Position numbers and translations under genes: made by a program
Assembly: GCF_000340565.2 (NCBI RefSeq)
Contig: NZ_CP007203.1
Location: 2,206,147 to 2,270,146, forward strand
Direction of reading: 5' to 3'
Source of the DNA: Nodularia spumigena CCY9414
GTDB lineage: Bacteria; Cyanobacteriota; Cyanobacteriia; Cyanobacteriales; Nostocaceae
Length of the DNA stretch: 64,000 bases
Shown: piece after piece, positions 8,366 through 15,587 of the stretch
Layout: each line of letters opens with the position of its first letter
How positions within the stretch are numbered: the first letter of the stretch is position 1
Notes under the pieces: model-generated
What the model was told of the DNA's origin: nothing
The model's input: only the letters and a program-made list of their open reading frames with translations
Databases searched by the model: none

Positions 8366-9982
8366 TTAGCCTTGCCAGAGTCGCAATTTATCTCTGGAAT
8401 ATTTGTCGGTTTTCTGAAATTTTTCTTTCGAGTGTTCCCAAGCGACGACAACTTCCTCGCCCAAGTCCTCAATTACTTTCCCTCTAGCTACATAAAACCT
8501 ATCGTAGGGGTCAGCGTGAGCAACGATAGAACCAAGTCCAATCACGGGAGGTTCAGCAGATGCTTTCTGGAGTGCGGCAATTAAATCTGTTTCCTGGGTA
8601 GTCAACTCTGCTAAATAGTCCTGTTCAATAGCCTGATATTCTTGAGCAACATCCCAAAAGTCTTGCCAACTACACCCCGGCTTCACCAGTACCTGCCGAA
8701 TATCACTAACTGCTTGGGGCAATAGTTGCAATTGCTCGGCTCGATATGCGATCGCTTGAGGTGTCGGTTCACTGCCCAAAATCAGAGCCGCAGCTTCCAG
8801 TGCTTGGGTGTTGTTCATGGCACTGGCTAAATGCCCCAAAGCCAAACCCATGAGCCTTAAGCATTCTTGGGCATTTTCTTTGGGTGGTTCGGTGGCTAGC
8901 GATCGCAGATCAATTGTCCTCTCCAGTGCCTGTTTTACCTGCTTATTTAACGCTTTAGTAGCTTGTTTGTTGAAAGTGTTCCCCCACTGCTGACTCGGAT
9001 GTTCCTGTACCGCGTGTTCCAATTCCTGAATGCGTTGCTGAAGTTGCTGGTTTTCAAACTCCAGGTGGCGCAGGTTTTCCATCTCGTCCAACCGTTGCTG
9101 CAACTGAATGTTCTGCTCTTTCTGTTGTTGTAATAATTTCTGGTATGCCTCCAGTTGTTCTTGAATTTGTGCTTCTGGTCTGGCTGATGCTTCGGCTTGC
9201 AAACCTACCCTCAATTCTTGTTCTAGTCGCTCTAACTCCTGTCTGTGCTGTTGTTCAAGTGCGGCAATGACTTCGGTGTATTCTGCGGGGTATCTGCGCT
9301 CTCTAGGGAAGGATACGCTGAAAGTATCTAAATCAGCATTGTTGATTAGTAATCTCTCGCCATCAGGGAATGTCACAATCTGCTGATAATTGTTGGGTGG
9401 ATCTGCCTCAATTATTCCCGATTCCCCATATTTAAAATGCGATTGTGATGAAACTGTGACTTTAGTTATTTCCGGAACCATTGGTTCCTGAACAGGATGT
9501 TTTTTTCTCACAGTCGGAGGAACCACTTTCTTGGCCGCAGCAGCAAAGTCTGATTCACTAGGAGAAGGGTTTTGTTCCAGCGCGATCGCTAAAGCTTGTT
9601 TGAGTTTCTCTGGTTCTTTGACCAAACGCAGTAAAGGACGGGATTGACGCTCGTTTTTGATATGTCCGCCAAATTCACCGGCGGCTTCAATGACCTTCTT
9701 AGCCCCTAGCAGCTGGTTTATCCGTCGGTAGCCACCCCAGGCAGACAATTCACGCTGGCAGTATTCTTCAAAGTTTTTGTAGCCACCCTCAAGGTAAATC
9801 TGTTGTTCCCGCATTTGGAGAATTTTATCCACTGCTTGCCACTCAAATCGGTCAATGGCAGCGAAGGTTTCTTTGATACTGGTGTTGAGGTCAACGTAAT
9901 CAAGGGCTGGAATCGGTTTGGAGTTTCCGGTATTCCATTCTGTGCATGATGTAGAATGATTTGGTATTGTTTGTGTAGTCAT
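8366..9982 (-). CDS. plasmid-type ParB-like/DUF3102-like DNA-binding coiled-coil protein
   Basis: 538 residues from the ATG at 9982, chosen over one at 10018 because AAGG lies 7 bases upstream. The N-terminus (NFEEYCQRELSAWGGYRRIN, then LLGAKKVIE and a SRPLLRLVKEPEKLKQAL segment) resembles the helix-turn-helix core of ParB/DUF3102-like plasmid proteins. The middle (about 250-340) is a Gln-rich coiled coil. The C-terminus (GSIVAHADPYDRFYVARGKV and VVVAWEH) looks like a small beta barrel of SH3 type. A second protein of the same kind, broken, is at 30603-31314. Role inferred: DNA binding in plasmid partition or replication control. Confidence 0.55.
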   Translation of the reverse strand: MTTQTIPNHSTSCTEWNTGNSKPIPALDYVDLNTSIKETFAAIDRFEWQAVDKILQMREQQIYLEGGYKNFEEYCQRELSAWGGYRRINQLLGAKKVIEAAGEFGGHIKNERQSRPLLRLVKEPEKLKQALAIALEQNPSPSESDFAAAAKKVVPPTVRKKHPVQEPMVPEITKVTVSSQSHFKYGESGIIEADPPNNYQQIVTFPDGERLLINNADLDTFSVSFPRERRYPAEYTEVIAALEQQHRQELERLEQELRVGLQAEASARPEAQIQEQLEAYQKLLQQQKEQNIQLQQRLDEMENLRHLEFENQQLQQRIQELEHAVQEHPSQQWGNTFNKQATKALNKQVKQALERTIDLRSLATEPPKENAQECLRLMGLALGHLASAMNNTQALEAAALILGSEPTPQAIAYRAEQLQLLPQAVSDIRQVLVKPGCSWQDFWDVAQEYQAIEQDYLAELTTQETDLIAALQKASAEPPVIGLGSIVAHADPYDRFYVARGKVIEDLGEEVVVAWEHSKEKFQKTDKYSRDKLRLWQG

Positions 9983-10158
9983 AATAGCCTTATCTATCGG
10001 GTTATGTGCCGTCCCCACTGGTAGCCTGAGAAACTTGCAGTGGGGATTCTAGATTTATATCTGCTGCTGACTTATTTGCTTTTGTGTTTGTGTTTCCAAT
10101 TTTTATCTGTGGTTCGCTGATTGATCCGCCCGTTACATATGGCGATCGCTTTTAGTTG

Positions 10159-10455
10159 TTACGCTGCAATTTGATGTTGAACAAAATCTAGCAGAGGAGG
10201 GAATATCCTTGATTTGTCAGCAGAAACCAGTACAAATACTACATTGCTAGAAATTGGTTCCCGAATGTAGTTGTAAAGAATAGCAAATGCTGCTGTAGTC
10301 AGATAATGAGCATTTCTCAACAAAACTACAACCTTAGAAGCATCCACCTGTGTAAGCAATGTTTGTATACGCTTAATTAGCCTTTCAATACCTTGGGCTT
10401 CATAACCCTCAGTGGCTTCAAAATCTATAATTTGGTCACATATAAAAGATGTCAT
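10159..10455 (-). CDS. hypothetical protein, possible STAS-like fold
   Basis: 98 residues, GAGG about 9 bases before ATG 10455. The alternation of a strand (KVVVLLRNAHYLT), a helix (TAAFAILYNYI), a second strand (NVVFVLVSADKSR) and a helix (FPPLLDFVQHQ) recalls STAS-type anti-sigma antagonists, but no conserved phospho-Ser is evident, so this is only a guess. The ATG overlaps the TGA of the reading frame that runs out of the XRE gene upstream, so the two are probably translated together. Confidence 0.5.
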   Translation of the reverse strand: MTSFICDQIIDFEATEGYEAQGIERLIKRIQTLLTQVDASKVVVLLRNAHYLTTAAFAILYNYIREPISSNVVFVLVSADKSRIFPPLLDFVQHQIAA

Positions 10456-10656
10456 TGTTTTTCCTCTGTGTTTTCAACTTTCTCAACAGTGCCATCGGCG
10501 CGCCGTCGCCAGCCATCTATAATTACATCGTCTTCAGGGTTACGAAGGTTTGAGGGATCACGCCAGCCATAATTAATAGGGTTGATGGCTGGTTCTATTT
10601 TTTTGTTAGGTATTTCGTCCTTATTCTGTTCACCAGCTCGGCTTATGCCGTTTTTT
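10452..10656 (-). other. open frame continuing the XRE gene in the -1 frame
   Basis: Between the XRE stop (10643-10645) and the next ATG (10455) a frame of about 67 codons is open and protein-like (includes INYGWRDPSNLRNPEDDVII and DGWRRRADGTVEK). It has no ATG, GTG or TTG. It is exactly the -1 frame of the XRE gene, and the two meet at a run of six A (CAAAAAAC on the coding strand, T run at 10651-10656). Its TGA overlaps the next gene's ATG. Either programmed -1 slippage makes a longer XRE protein, or a one-base indel broke an originally fused gene. Confidence 0.55.
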
Positions 10657-10984
10657 GTTCAAATTTTAATACCAGTCCAACGGACTTTTTTCTCCCAGAA
10701 AAATTGGTAGTTTGTTTTGCATTCACTGTGATGTTAGCCTTGGTTTGTTCTTGAGATATTGTTTCTTTTGACCCATCATCATCAGGCGTGTACACCAGTA
10801 AATCACCGGGAAGGCAGCCTAACGCTTTACAAAAACGGTCAAAAGCATCCAAGGTAAGAGAAGATACCCTACCTTGTTCAATTTTTTGTATGTTTTGGAC
10901 GCTGTAACCAGTTATTCTAGCCAAGTCATTTTGAGATATCCCTTGTGCTTCCCTAATTTTCTTAAGCGTAATTAACACTGCCAT
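10643..10984 (-). CDS. XRE-family helix-turn-helix regulator
   Basis: 113 residues. Residues 1-60 form a Cro/C1-type HTH: LKKIREAQGISQNDLARITG, then SVQNIQKIEQGRVSSLTLDA and FCKALGCLPGDLL. The rest is polar and may carry the oligomerisation or effector part. The upstream region has two near-identical 17-bp sites (11012 and 11129) that are plausible operators for autoregulation. The last codons cross an A6 run that allows continuation into the -1 frame (see 10452-10656). Probably a repressor controlling this plasmid-like module. Confidence 0.85.
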   Translation of the reverse strand: MAVLITLKKIREAQGISQNDLARITGYSVQNIQKIEQGRVSSLTLDAFDRFCKALGCLPGDLLVYTPDDDGSKETISQEQTKANITVNAKQTTNFSGRKKSVGLVLKFEQKTA

Positions 10985-11011
10985 ATTCCTAACTCATGCT
11001 CCTAATGGTAT

Positions 11012-11145
11012 CACTACTAGTAGTTGTGTTGCTTAATTTTGTGTATCTACTAGTGATAGAAAAATCTAATAGATAACGAAAGGTTGTATTACTAAGACTA
11101 ATAGAAAAATATCGAATTGGATATCTTGCATTACTAATAGTTGTG
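11012..11145. promoter_or_regulatory. paired operator-like sites upstream of XRE gene
   Basis: CACTACTAGTAGTTGTG (11012-11028) and CATTACTAATAGTTGTG (11129-11145) match at 15 of 17 positions. Weaker copies of the TACTARTAG core lie between them near 11046 and 11086. ACTACTAGTAGT is itself palindromic. Likely binding sites for the adjacent XRE protein; inferred from position and symmetry. Confidence 0.45.
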
Positions 11146-11358
11146 ATACTATAAATAGTATAAAGACATAGGCAAAAGGTAATTGCCAAGTTCCGATAAA
11201 ACTTCGTGCAATCACCTTTTAACCACTGTTTCCTGATAAACCCTTCAGAACCTTGACAGCATAATCCAAAGTGACCGCTTGAGGAGTAACCGAGGCACTG
11301 GCGCAACCAGAGAAGGCGAGGGGTACACAGCCGGGAAATGGATTGGCATAAATAAAGA

Positions 11359-11433
11359 ATTACCAGCAGGACGACGGACTTTTCAAGCCGTATCCGTCGC
11401 CTGACATTATCTGTATCCTGCTTGCTTGGTAAT
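11359..11433. repeat. nested inverted repeat, strongly structured
   Basis: Outer arms ATTACCAGCAGGA (11359-11371) and TCCTGC...TGGTAAT (11416-11433), inner arms CGACGGA (11372-11378) and TCCGTCG (11393-11399). The arms are imperfect on one side (an extra TTGCT). It could be part of a plasmid origin, a structured RNA, or an element end. It lies 70 bp before the 19-bp repeats. Confidence 0.6.
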
Positions 11434-11501
11434 GCTCTTGGTCACTGGCTAGGAGTAATTAATATATGGCTACGCCAAATCGTTGTGAAAGCGTTGTGGG
11501 T

Positions 11502-11596
11502 ACACCACAACGTATTCGTTACACCACAACGTATTCGTTACACCACAACGTATTCGTTACACCACAACGTATTCGTTACACCACAACGTATTCGTA
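11502..11596 (+). repeat. five 19-bp direct repeats (iteron-like)
   Basis: ACACCACAACGTATTCGTT is repeated five times head to tail (starts 11502, 11521, 11540, 11559, 11578); the last ends in A instead of T. The first copy also pairs with CGTTGTGG just upstream to form a hairpin. Unit length and copy number are typical of iterons at plasmid origins. No Rep gene is adjacent, so origin function is unproven; it could also be an operator array. Confidence 0.9.
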
Positions 11597-11604
11597 CCAC
11601 AAAC

Positions 11605-11645
11605 AAAGGCGATCGCCTGACCTGAGAAATCTGCGATCGCCTTTT
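11605..11645 (+). terminator. HIP1-based hairpin terminator
   Basis: AAAGGCGATCGC (11605-11616) pairs perfectly with GCGATCGCCTTT (11633-11644) and is followed by a short T run. It separates the repeat array from the gene at 11669. Confidence 0.6.
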
Positions 11646-11668
11646 ATCCATAAATGGAGATTCCTATT

Positions 11669-12349
11669 ATGACTTATGTAACACATTCACAGCAAGCACT
11701 GTTTGGTTCTTTCGTTGACGAACAGATTGTAGCTCAAGCCGAACTCGACACTTACATTGAAGCTCAGGCGCAGACTGTAGCACCAGAAGAATTGATCCCC
11801 ATTGAAATCAGCTTTTACGATCATGAAATTTACTGTGGTCAAAAGCTCGTAGCTGCAATCACCTATGACTATGAAGATGTCACCCAGCCCTGGCTCGTGA
11901 TGGTCAATGGAGAGGAAATATATCGAGCAAACACCTGGGCGAGAGCGTGGAGATATATCTGCACCCATCACAAAGACGGAAGCTTACCTGTACATCAACA
12001 ACAAGAAGCCCCAAACACTACTGATAACGAAATAATGTGTCAGATTTTCAACGAGTGTGAAAAGTTCGGCTTTGAAATCCTGGACGACGGTATTTATAAG
12101 CACGAGGTGAAACTTGGTGAAGTAGGCTACACCAACAATCAATGGTGGTTTGTCCGAGCATCAGAGGAAGATCAAGGGAGAATACCGTGTGATTCAGCTT
12201 TGGACGGGGTTTGGTGGTTGTCAATGGTTGAAACTGTATCTTGCGAGGAGTTATTAAATAGACCGTTTGACCAATTGACGGATAAAGAATGGCGAATGCT
12301 GTTGGAGTACGAGCCAGTGCCAAAGAGTCGGGAGTTGGTGGCGGCGTAA
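11669..12349 (+). CDS. hypothetical plasmid-type protein
   Basis: 226 residues from the ATG at 11669; GGAG lies about 10 bases upstream, which favours it over an in-frame ATG at 11654. Acidic and Trp-rich (WLVMVNGEEIYRANTWARAW, GYTNNQWWFVRASEED), soluble, with no signal or membrane segment. I recognise no family. A weak hairpin (AGGCGATTG at 12357 with CAATCGCCT at 12375) follows the stop. It is first after the iteron-like array, so it may belong to the same plasmid-maintenance region. Confidence 0.6.
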   Translation: MTYVTHSQQALFGSFVDEQIVAQAELDTYIEAQAQTVAPEELIPIEISFYDHEIYCGQKLVAAITYDYEDVTQPWLVMVNGEEIYRANTWARAWRYICTHHKDGSLPVHQQQEAPNTTDNEIMCQIFNECEKFGFEILDDGIYKHEVKLGEVGYTNNQWWFVRASEEDQGRIPCDSALDGVWWLSMVETVSCEELLNRPFDQLTDKEWRMLLEYEPVPKSRELVAA

Positions 12350-12467
12350 AGTACAAAGGCGATTGTCGGTTGTGCAATCGCCTCCAAACTGTAATCGTTA
12401 AGAATAATGCCACAAAAACGCATAGGTAGACACAACCGTATAATAAAACACGGTCATTACTGAAAAC

Positions 12468-13361
12468 ATGACCCGCAAACCTCACGACCAATTTGCCAAG
12501 CAATTTTTAGAGGAGCTATTGTCACCCTTGGGCAAAGTAGAACCCAACAAGGAAGTAATTGATGAAGCTCGGCAGGTAGATGTTTTGTTTTCACCAGCAC
12601 CAACGGCCCAAGCACCAAATCTAGGACTACTGGGAAGAATTGCACTGCTGAATACGGCTTTGCTGGAACCTTTTCGCAATCAGCCTAGCAGGACAGAAAT
12701 ACGGAACTGCCTGACAAAGCTGTTCACTGTAATTGCAGATTCACAACGCAAAGCCAAAAGGGAAGACACAACTATATCAGAGGATGATTTAGCTCGATTG
12801 TGGATTTTAGCGCCCTCAGCGTCCCCAGGATTGTTAGAAAGTTTTGGGGCTAAACTAGAGCTAGAAACTTGGTTGCCTGGGGTGTATTTTCTACCTGATG
12901 CTTTTAGAACAGCGATACTGGCAATTAACGAGTTGCCTGTAACAGAAGAAACATTATGGTTTAGGCTTCTAGGGAGAGGAAAGGTTCAACAACAAGCAGT
13001 CAGTGAATTAGTTGCGCTATCACCAGAAAACCTTCTGCGCCGTAATGTTTTAGAAATAATTTACAGATGGCGCGTCAGTATAATGACACAGCAAAAGTTA
13101 ACTGAAGATGATCAGGAGTTAATCATGAACTTAACAGAAGCTTATCAAGAAGCCAGGGCTGCTGCTGTACAAGAAGGAGTAGAGCAGGGACAACGCCAAG
13201 TTATAGAAAATTTGTTGAAATACAGGTTTGGTTCTGTAGATGAGGAATTGTCGAGAGTTGTTGATAGTTTATTACGGCTACCTCCAGAAGAGTTTACACC
13301 TTTTTGTTTGCAATTAACTCGTGAAGAGTTGTTAAATAGGTTCGGAAGGACGGGGCAGTAA
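12468..13361 (+). CDS. cyanobacterial PD-(D/E)XK-like protein (often annotated flagellar assembly protein H)
   Basis: 297 residues. The opening HDQFAKQFLEELLSPLGKVE followed by EARQVDVLFSPAP matches a large cyanobacterial family related to Rpn/YdaD nucleases: Glu of the first helix, then Asp in the VDVLF strand. A C-terminal segment (EARAAAVQEGVEQGQRQVIE, NLLKYRFGSVDEELSRVVDSL) matches the DUF4351-like tail also seen in the gene at 6600. A strong terminator follows at 13395. Function probably DNA cleavage or recombination; substrate unknown. Confidence 0.65.
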   Translation: MTRKPHDQFAKQFLEELLSPLGKVEPNKEVIDEARQVDVLFSPAPTAQAPNLGLLGRIALLNTALLEPFRNQPSRTEIRNCLTKLFTVIADSQRKAKREDTTISEDDLARLWILAPSASPGLLESFGAKLELETWLPGVYFLPDAFRTAILAINELPVTEETLWFRLLGRGKVQQQAVSELVALSPENLLRRNVLEIIYRWRVSIMTQQKLTEDDQELIMNLTEAYQEARAAAVQEGVEQGQRQVIENLLKYRFGSVDEELSRVVDSLLRLPPEEFTPFCLQLTREELLNRFGRTGQ

Positions 13362-13394
13362 AGATCCTAACAAATTCTGAAGAAATTATCAGTT

Positions 13395-13428
13395 AAAAAG
13401 CGTTTTGTTAATAGCAGAGCGCTTTTTT
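13395..13428 (+). terminator. rho-independent terminator
   Basis: AAAAAGCG (13395-13402) pairs with CGCTTTTT (13420-13427), followed by more T. Ends the transcript of the 12468 gene, just before the next gene. Confidence 0.75.
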
Positions 13429-13429
13429 A

Positions 13430-13822
13430 ATGAATGGAACCCAAGTAATTATCACGATTTTAAAGCCACCTATGCTCATTAAATCTTCTCCCCTCCCTTG
13501 TTGGTTAAATGCCCAAAATACAGCCGTAGCAGTTGCGCTGATTAAATTTGGATTTCTTTATGAAGGCGAATTAGAAGGTGACGACATTGATACTACAGAA
13601 GCAGTCATACAAGGTTGGTTAGTTGGCTGTAAATGTTGCGAAAACTCAATAGTTGCGATATTTGACGGCGCTGTATTTTCGTCATCACATGATGACGAAA
13701 GTGATTCAGAGCTTAGATACAACCAAGTCAAAAAGCTGATTAGGGCAACCCTCAGAAGCTACAAGCCTTTTAATCCTTACGAACAATTACAGTTATTTAA
13801 ACAGGATCATGATCAACCCTGA
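13430..13822 (+). CDS. hypothetical protein
   Basis: Up to 130 residues; the true start may be the ATG at 13472 (MLIKSSPLPCWLNAQNTAVA), since the first codons sit against the terminator. Acidic, with a CKCC cluster (GWLVGCKCCENS) that could bind metal. Family not recognised. Its 3' end overlaps the next gene by 14 bp, so they form one operon. Confidence 0.55.
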   Translation: MNGTQVIITILKPPMLIKSSPLPCWLNAQNTAVAVALIKFGFLYEGELEGDDIDTTEAVIQGWLVGCKCCENSIVAIFDGAVFSSSHDDESDSELRYNQVKKLIRATLRSYKPFNPYEQLQLFKQDHDQP

Positions 13823-13997
13823 AGACTCAAAACAACTCCGCCAGCTAATCAAAACTGCTTACCTTGCCCTAGCTGCAATTGATGATTCCCCCCAGTTCAA
13901 GAAAATCAATTATTCGCCAGATTTGACCCTTGGAGACGCTATTTCAGCACTGGAATACTTGGAATGGGAACTAGGCGATGAATCCCAGGAACGCTAA
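13809..13997 (+). CDS. small hypothetical protein
   Basis: 62 residues, mostly helical and acidic (RQLIKTAYLALAAID, GDAISALEYLEWELGDES). It starts inside the end of the preceding gene, a sign of translational coupling. No family recognised. Confidence 0.55.
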   Translation: MINPEDSKQLRQLIKTAYLALAAIDDSPQFKKINYSPDLTLGDAISALEYLEWELGDESQER

Positions 13998-14154
13998 TAT
14001 AAAGGCAACTTCAGTATTAGGAATTGCTTTACGCATCTATTTTTATCAATCGAATTTTACCATGTAATGAGATGAAATCCACAGCTAGGGTGGATTAACG
14101 GTAGAACACAGTATTTCCACACAAATTAATAGCAAATATTGAAGTTTGAAACCA

Positions 14155-14349
14155 ATGCCTAGAAAACAGAATTGCTCTGACTTAACAGCAAGTAATCTAC
14201 TAGACTGGCTTCGAGTTCGTGGTGGTTACGCACCTTTGCATAGCCTCAAATATTCTAATACAGTCATTCAATCACTGGTAGATCGTGGGTTAGTAAAAGT
14301 CATAAATACTGGGTGTGGTTTTTCATTAGAAATTGTTGAACGTAATTGA
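14155..14349 (+). CDS. small winged-helix-like hypothetical protein
   Basis: 64 residues from ATG 14155 (a TTG lies 9 bases further up in frame). LLDWLRVRGGYAPLHSLKYS and SLVDRGLVKVINTGCGFSL look like helix, turn, recognition helix and wing, so DNA binding is possible. The 150 bases upstream hold no gene I can see. Confidence 0.45.
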   Translation: MPRKQNCSDLTASNLLDWLRVRGGYAPLHSLKYSNTVIQSLVDRGLVKVINTGCGFSLEIVERN

Positions 14350-14394
14350 AAGAAAGCTACGCTTAAGACTTTTGAGAAATTGGAAAGTGCTTTA

Positions 14395-14655
14395 ATGGAA
14401 ATTAAAACTATCTCTGTAACGTATCATAGAAAATTCAACTTGGGTGACTACGAATCCCTGGAATTAGGCTGTTCACTTTGGGCGCAAATAGACGCAGAAG
14501 AAGATGCAGAAGGTGCGACTCAATTCTTATATATGCAGGCTAAAGCTTCAGTCAAAGAAGCTGCAATGCCTTTAATTAAAAATTCTGCATATCAGATGAA
14601 TAAATACAAGCGAACTGCAAAGCAGAATACTCAAGATGACTTGGAGGATTTCTAA
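14395..14655 (+). CDS. hypothetical protein, phage/plasmid family
   Basis: 86 residues from ATG 14395. The motif SVTYHRKFNLGDYESLELGC then SLWAQID is of a type I associate with small proteins on phages and plasmids, of unknown function, often near single-strand DNA binding or recombination genes. The next gene starts 2 bases after its stop, so the two are one unit. Confidence 0.55.
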   Translation: MEIKTISVTYHRKFNLGDYESLELGCSLWAQIDAEEDAEGATQFLYMQAKASVKEAAMPLIKNSAYQMNKYKRTAKQNTQDDLEDF

Positions 14656-14657
14656 AA

Positions 14658-15506
14658 ATGGCTGAAGTAAAATTGGGATTATGCAACCCACCACTGCCTA
14701 TCTATATATATGTCGGACAGGGGGAACTCCAAGGGGAGCCATACGTTTGGTATAACTATATTATTGACCAAGACAAGAAAATTCCAGTTTTTCAACGAGC
14801 TTTAACAGGATATATTGTTCAGTTAAAGTTGACAACGAAAGAGTACAAGGGTGAGGATAAGCCTAAACTAGATATCGTCGTCTGTGCCGATGAAATTTAT
14901 GTGATTAGAAGTGGAATTGAAACCAATTTCACTAAGACATTCTTGTTATCTGCATCTCTGGTCGATGATTTCTCTCAACCTCTGATGATTACCGCCGTAC
15001 CTGGAAAAGAAAACTGTGTATTCTGTCGTTTGTATAATGCAGTGAACAAATCGGCAATTCGTAGTGATTGGAATCCTCATGCGGATTGGGCAGAAATCAT
15101 GCAAAGCATTCAATCTAAATTATCTGGCAATCAAGTTTTTGAGCTTGAAGAAGAAAATATTCCCAAGACCAAACCTCAAAATGTAGCACCACATCCACAA
15201 GACTTGCGAGTGAAGCAAGTTCGCACTTTGTTCAATTATCCGGTTGATTTGGTCAAAGAATGGCTGCAATCCAACAATGTTCAACGTCCTAGCCAGCTTC
15301 CTTTGAGTGAAATTGATAAACTGGTGAACATCATCTGCATGGCTTGGGCTGCTGATAAAGTTGACCCCAATCATGCTGCTAGTTCATATCAGCAGCAGGT
15401 CATTCGTGCGATGTCGGAAGGACTTGATGAAGTGGCAGCGATTAGGGCTTGGGCGAATTATGTGCTGAGGCAGAAAACGGCTGTAACCGCAACTACAGTT
15501 AAATAG
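14658..15506 (+). CDS. hypothetical protein, partner of preceding gene
   Basis: 282 residues, two parts. Residues 1-150 are rich in strands (YIYVGQGELQGEPYVWYNYI, IVQLKLTTKEYKGED, DIVVCADEIYVIRSGIE), suggesting an OB-like or beta-barrel fold; residues 185-275 are helical. Immediately downstream of the 86-residue gene. A single-strand DNA binding role in plasmid replication or recombination is a guess based on fold impression and the exonuclease that follows beyond the IS. The next 320 bases up to the transposase hold no further gene. Confidence 0.55.
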   Translation: MAEVKLGLCNPPLPIYIYVGQGELQGEPYVWYNYIIDQDKKIPVFQRALTGYIVQLKLTTKEYKGEDKPKLDIVVCADEIYVIRSGIETNFTKTFLLSASLVDDFSQPLMITAVPGKENCVFCRLYNAVNKSAIRSDWNPHADWAEIMQSIQSKLSGNQVFELEEENIPKTKPQNVAPHPQDLRVKQVRTLFNYPVDLVKEWLQSNNVQRPSQLPLSEIDKLVNIICMAWAADKVDPNHAASSYQQQVIRAMSEGLDEVAAIRAWANYVLRQKTAVTATTVK

Positions 15507-15587
15507 TCGTAAAAATTACGTAATCACGACAGAAGTATTAAAAGATTGCGACTAATTAACTGAACTTATCAACCTATTTTAGAAAGG

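Noticed and set aside
10989-11306. Leftward reading frame of 105 codons upstream of XRE
   Set aside because: Composition is low complexity and it covers the operator-like repeats; no ribosome site; not a credible gene.
11502-11596. CRISPR-like short repeats
   Set aside because: 19-bp units are head to tail without spacers; iteron-like instead.
11422-11672. Reading frames across the 19-bp repeats
   Set aside because: They only translate the repeats (VHHNVFVTPQRI and similar); no protein character.
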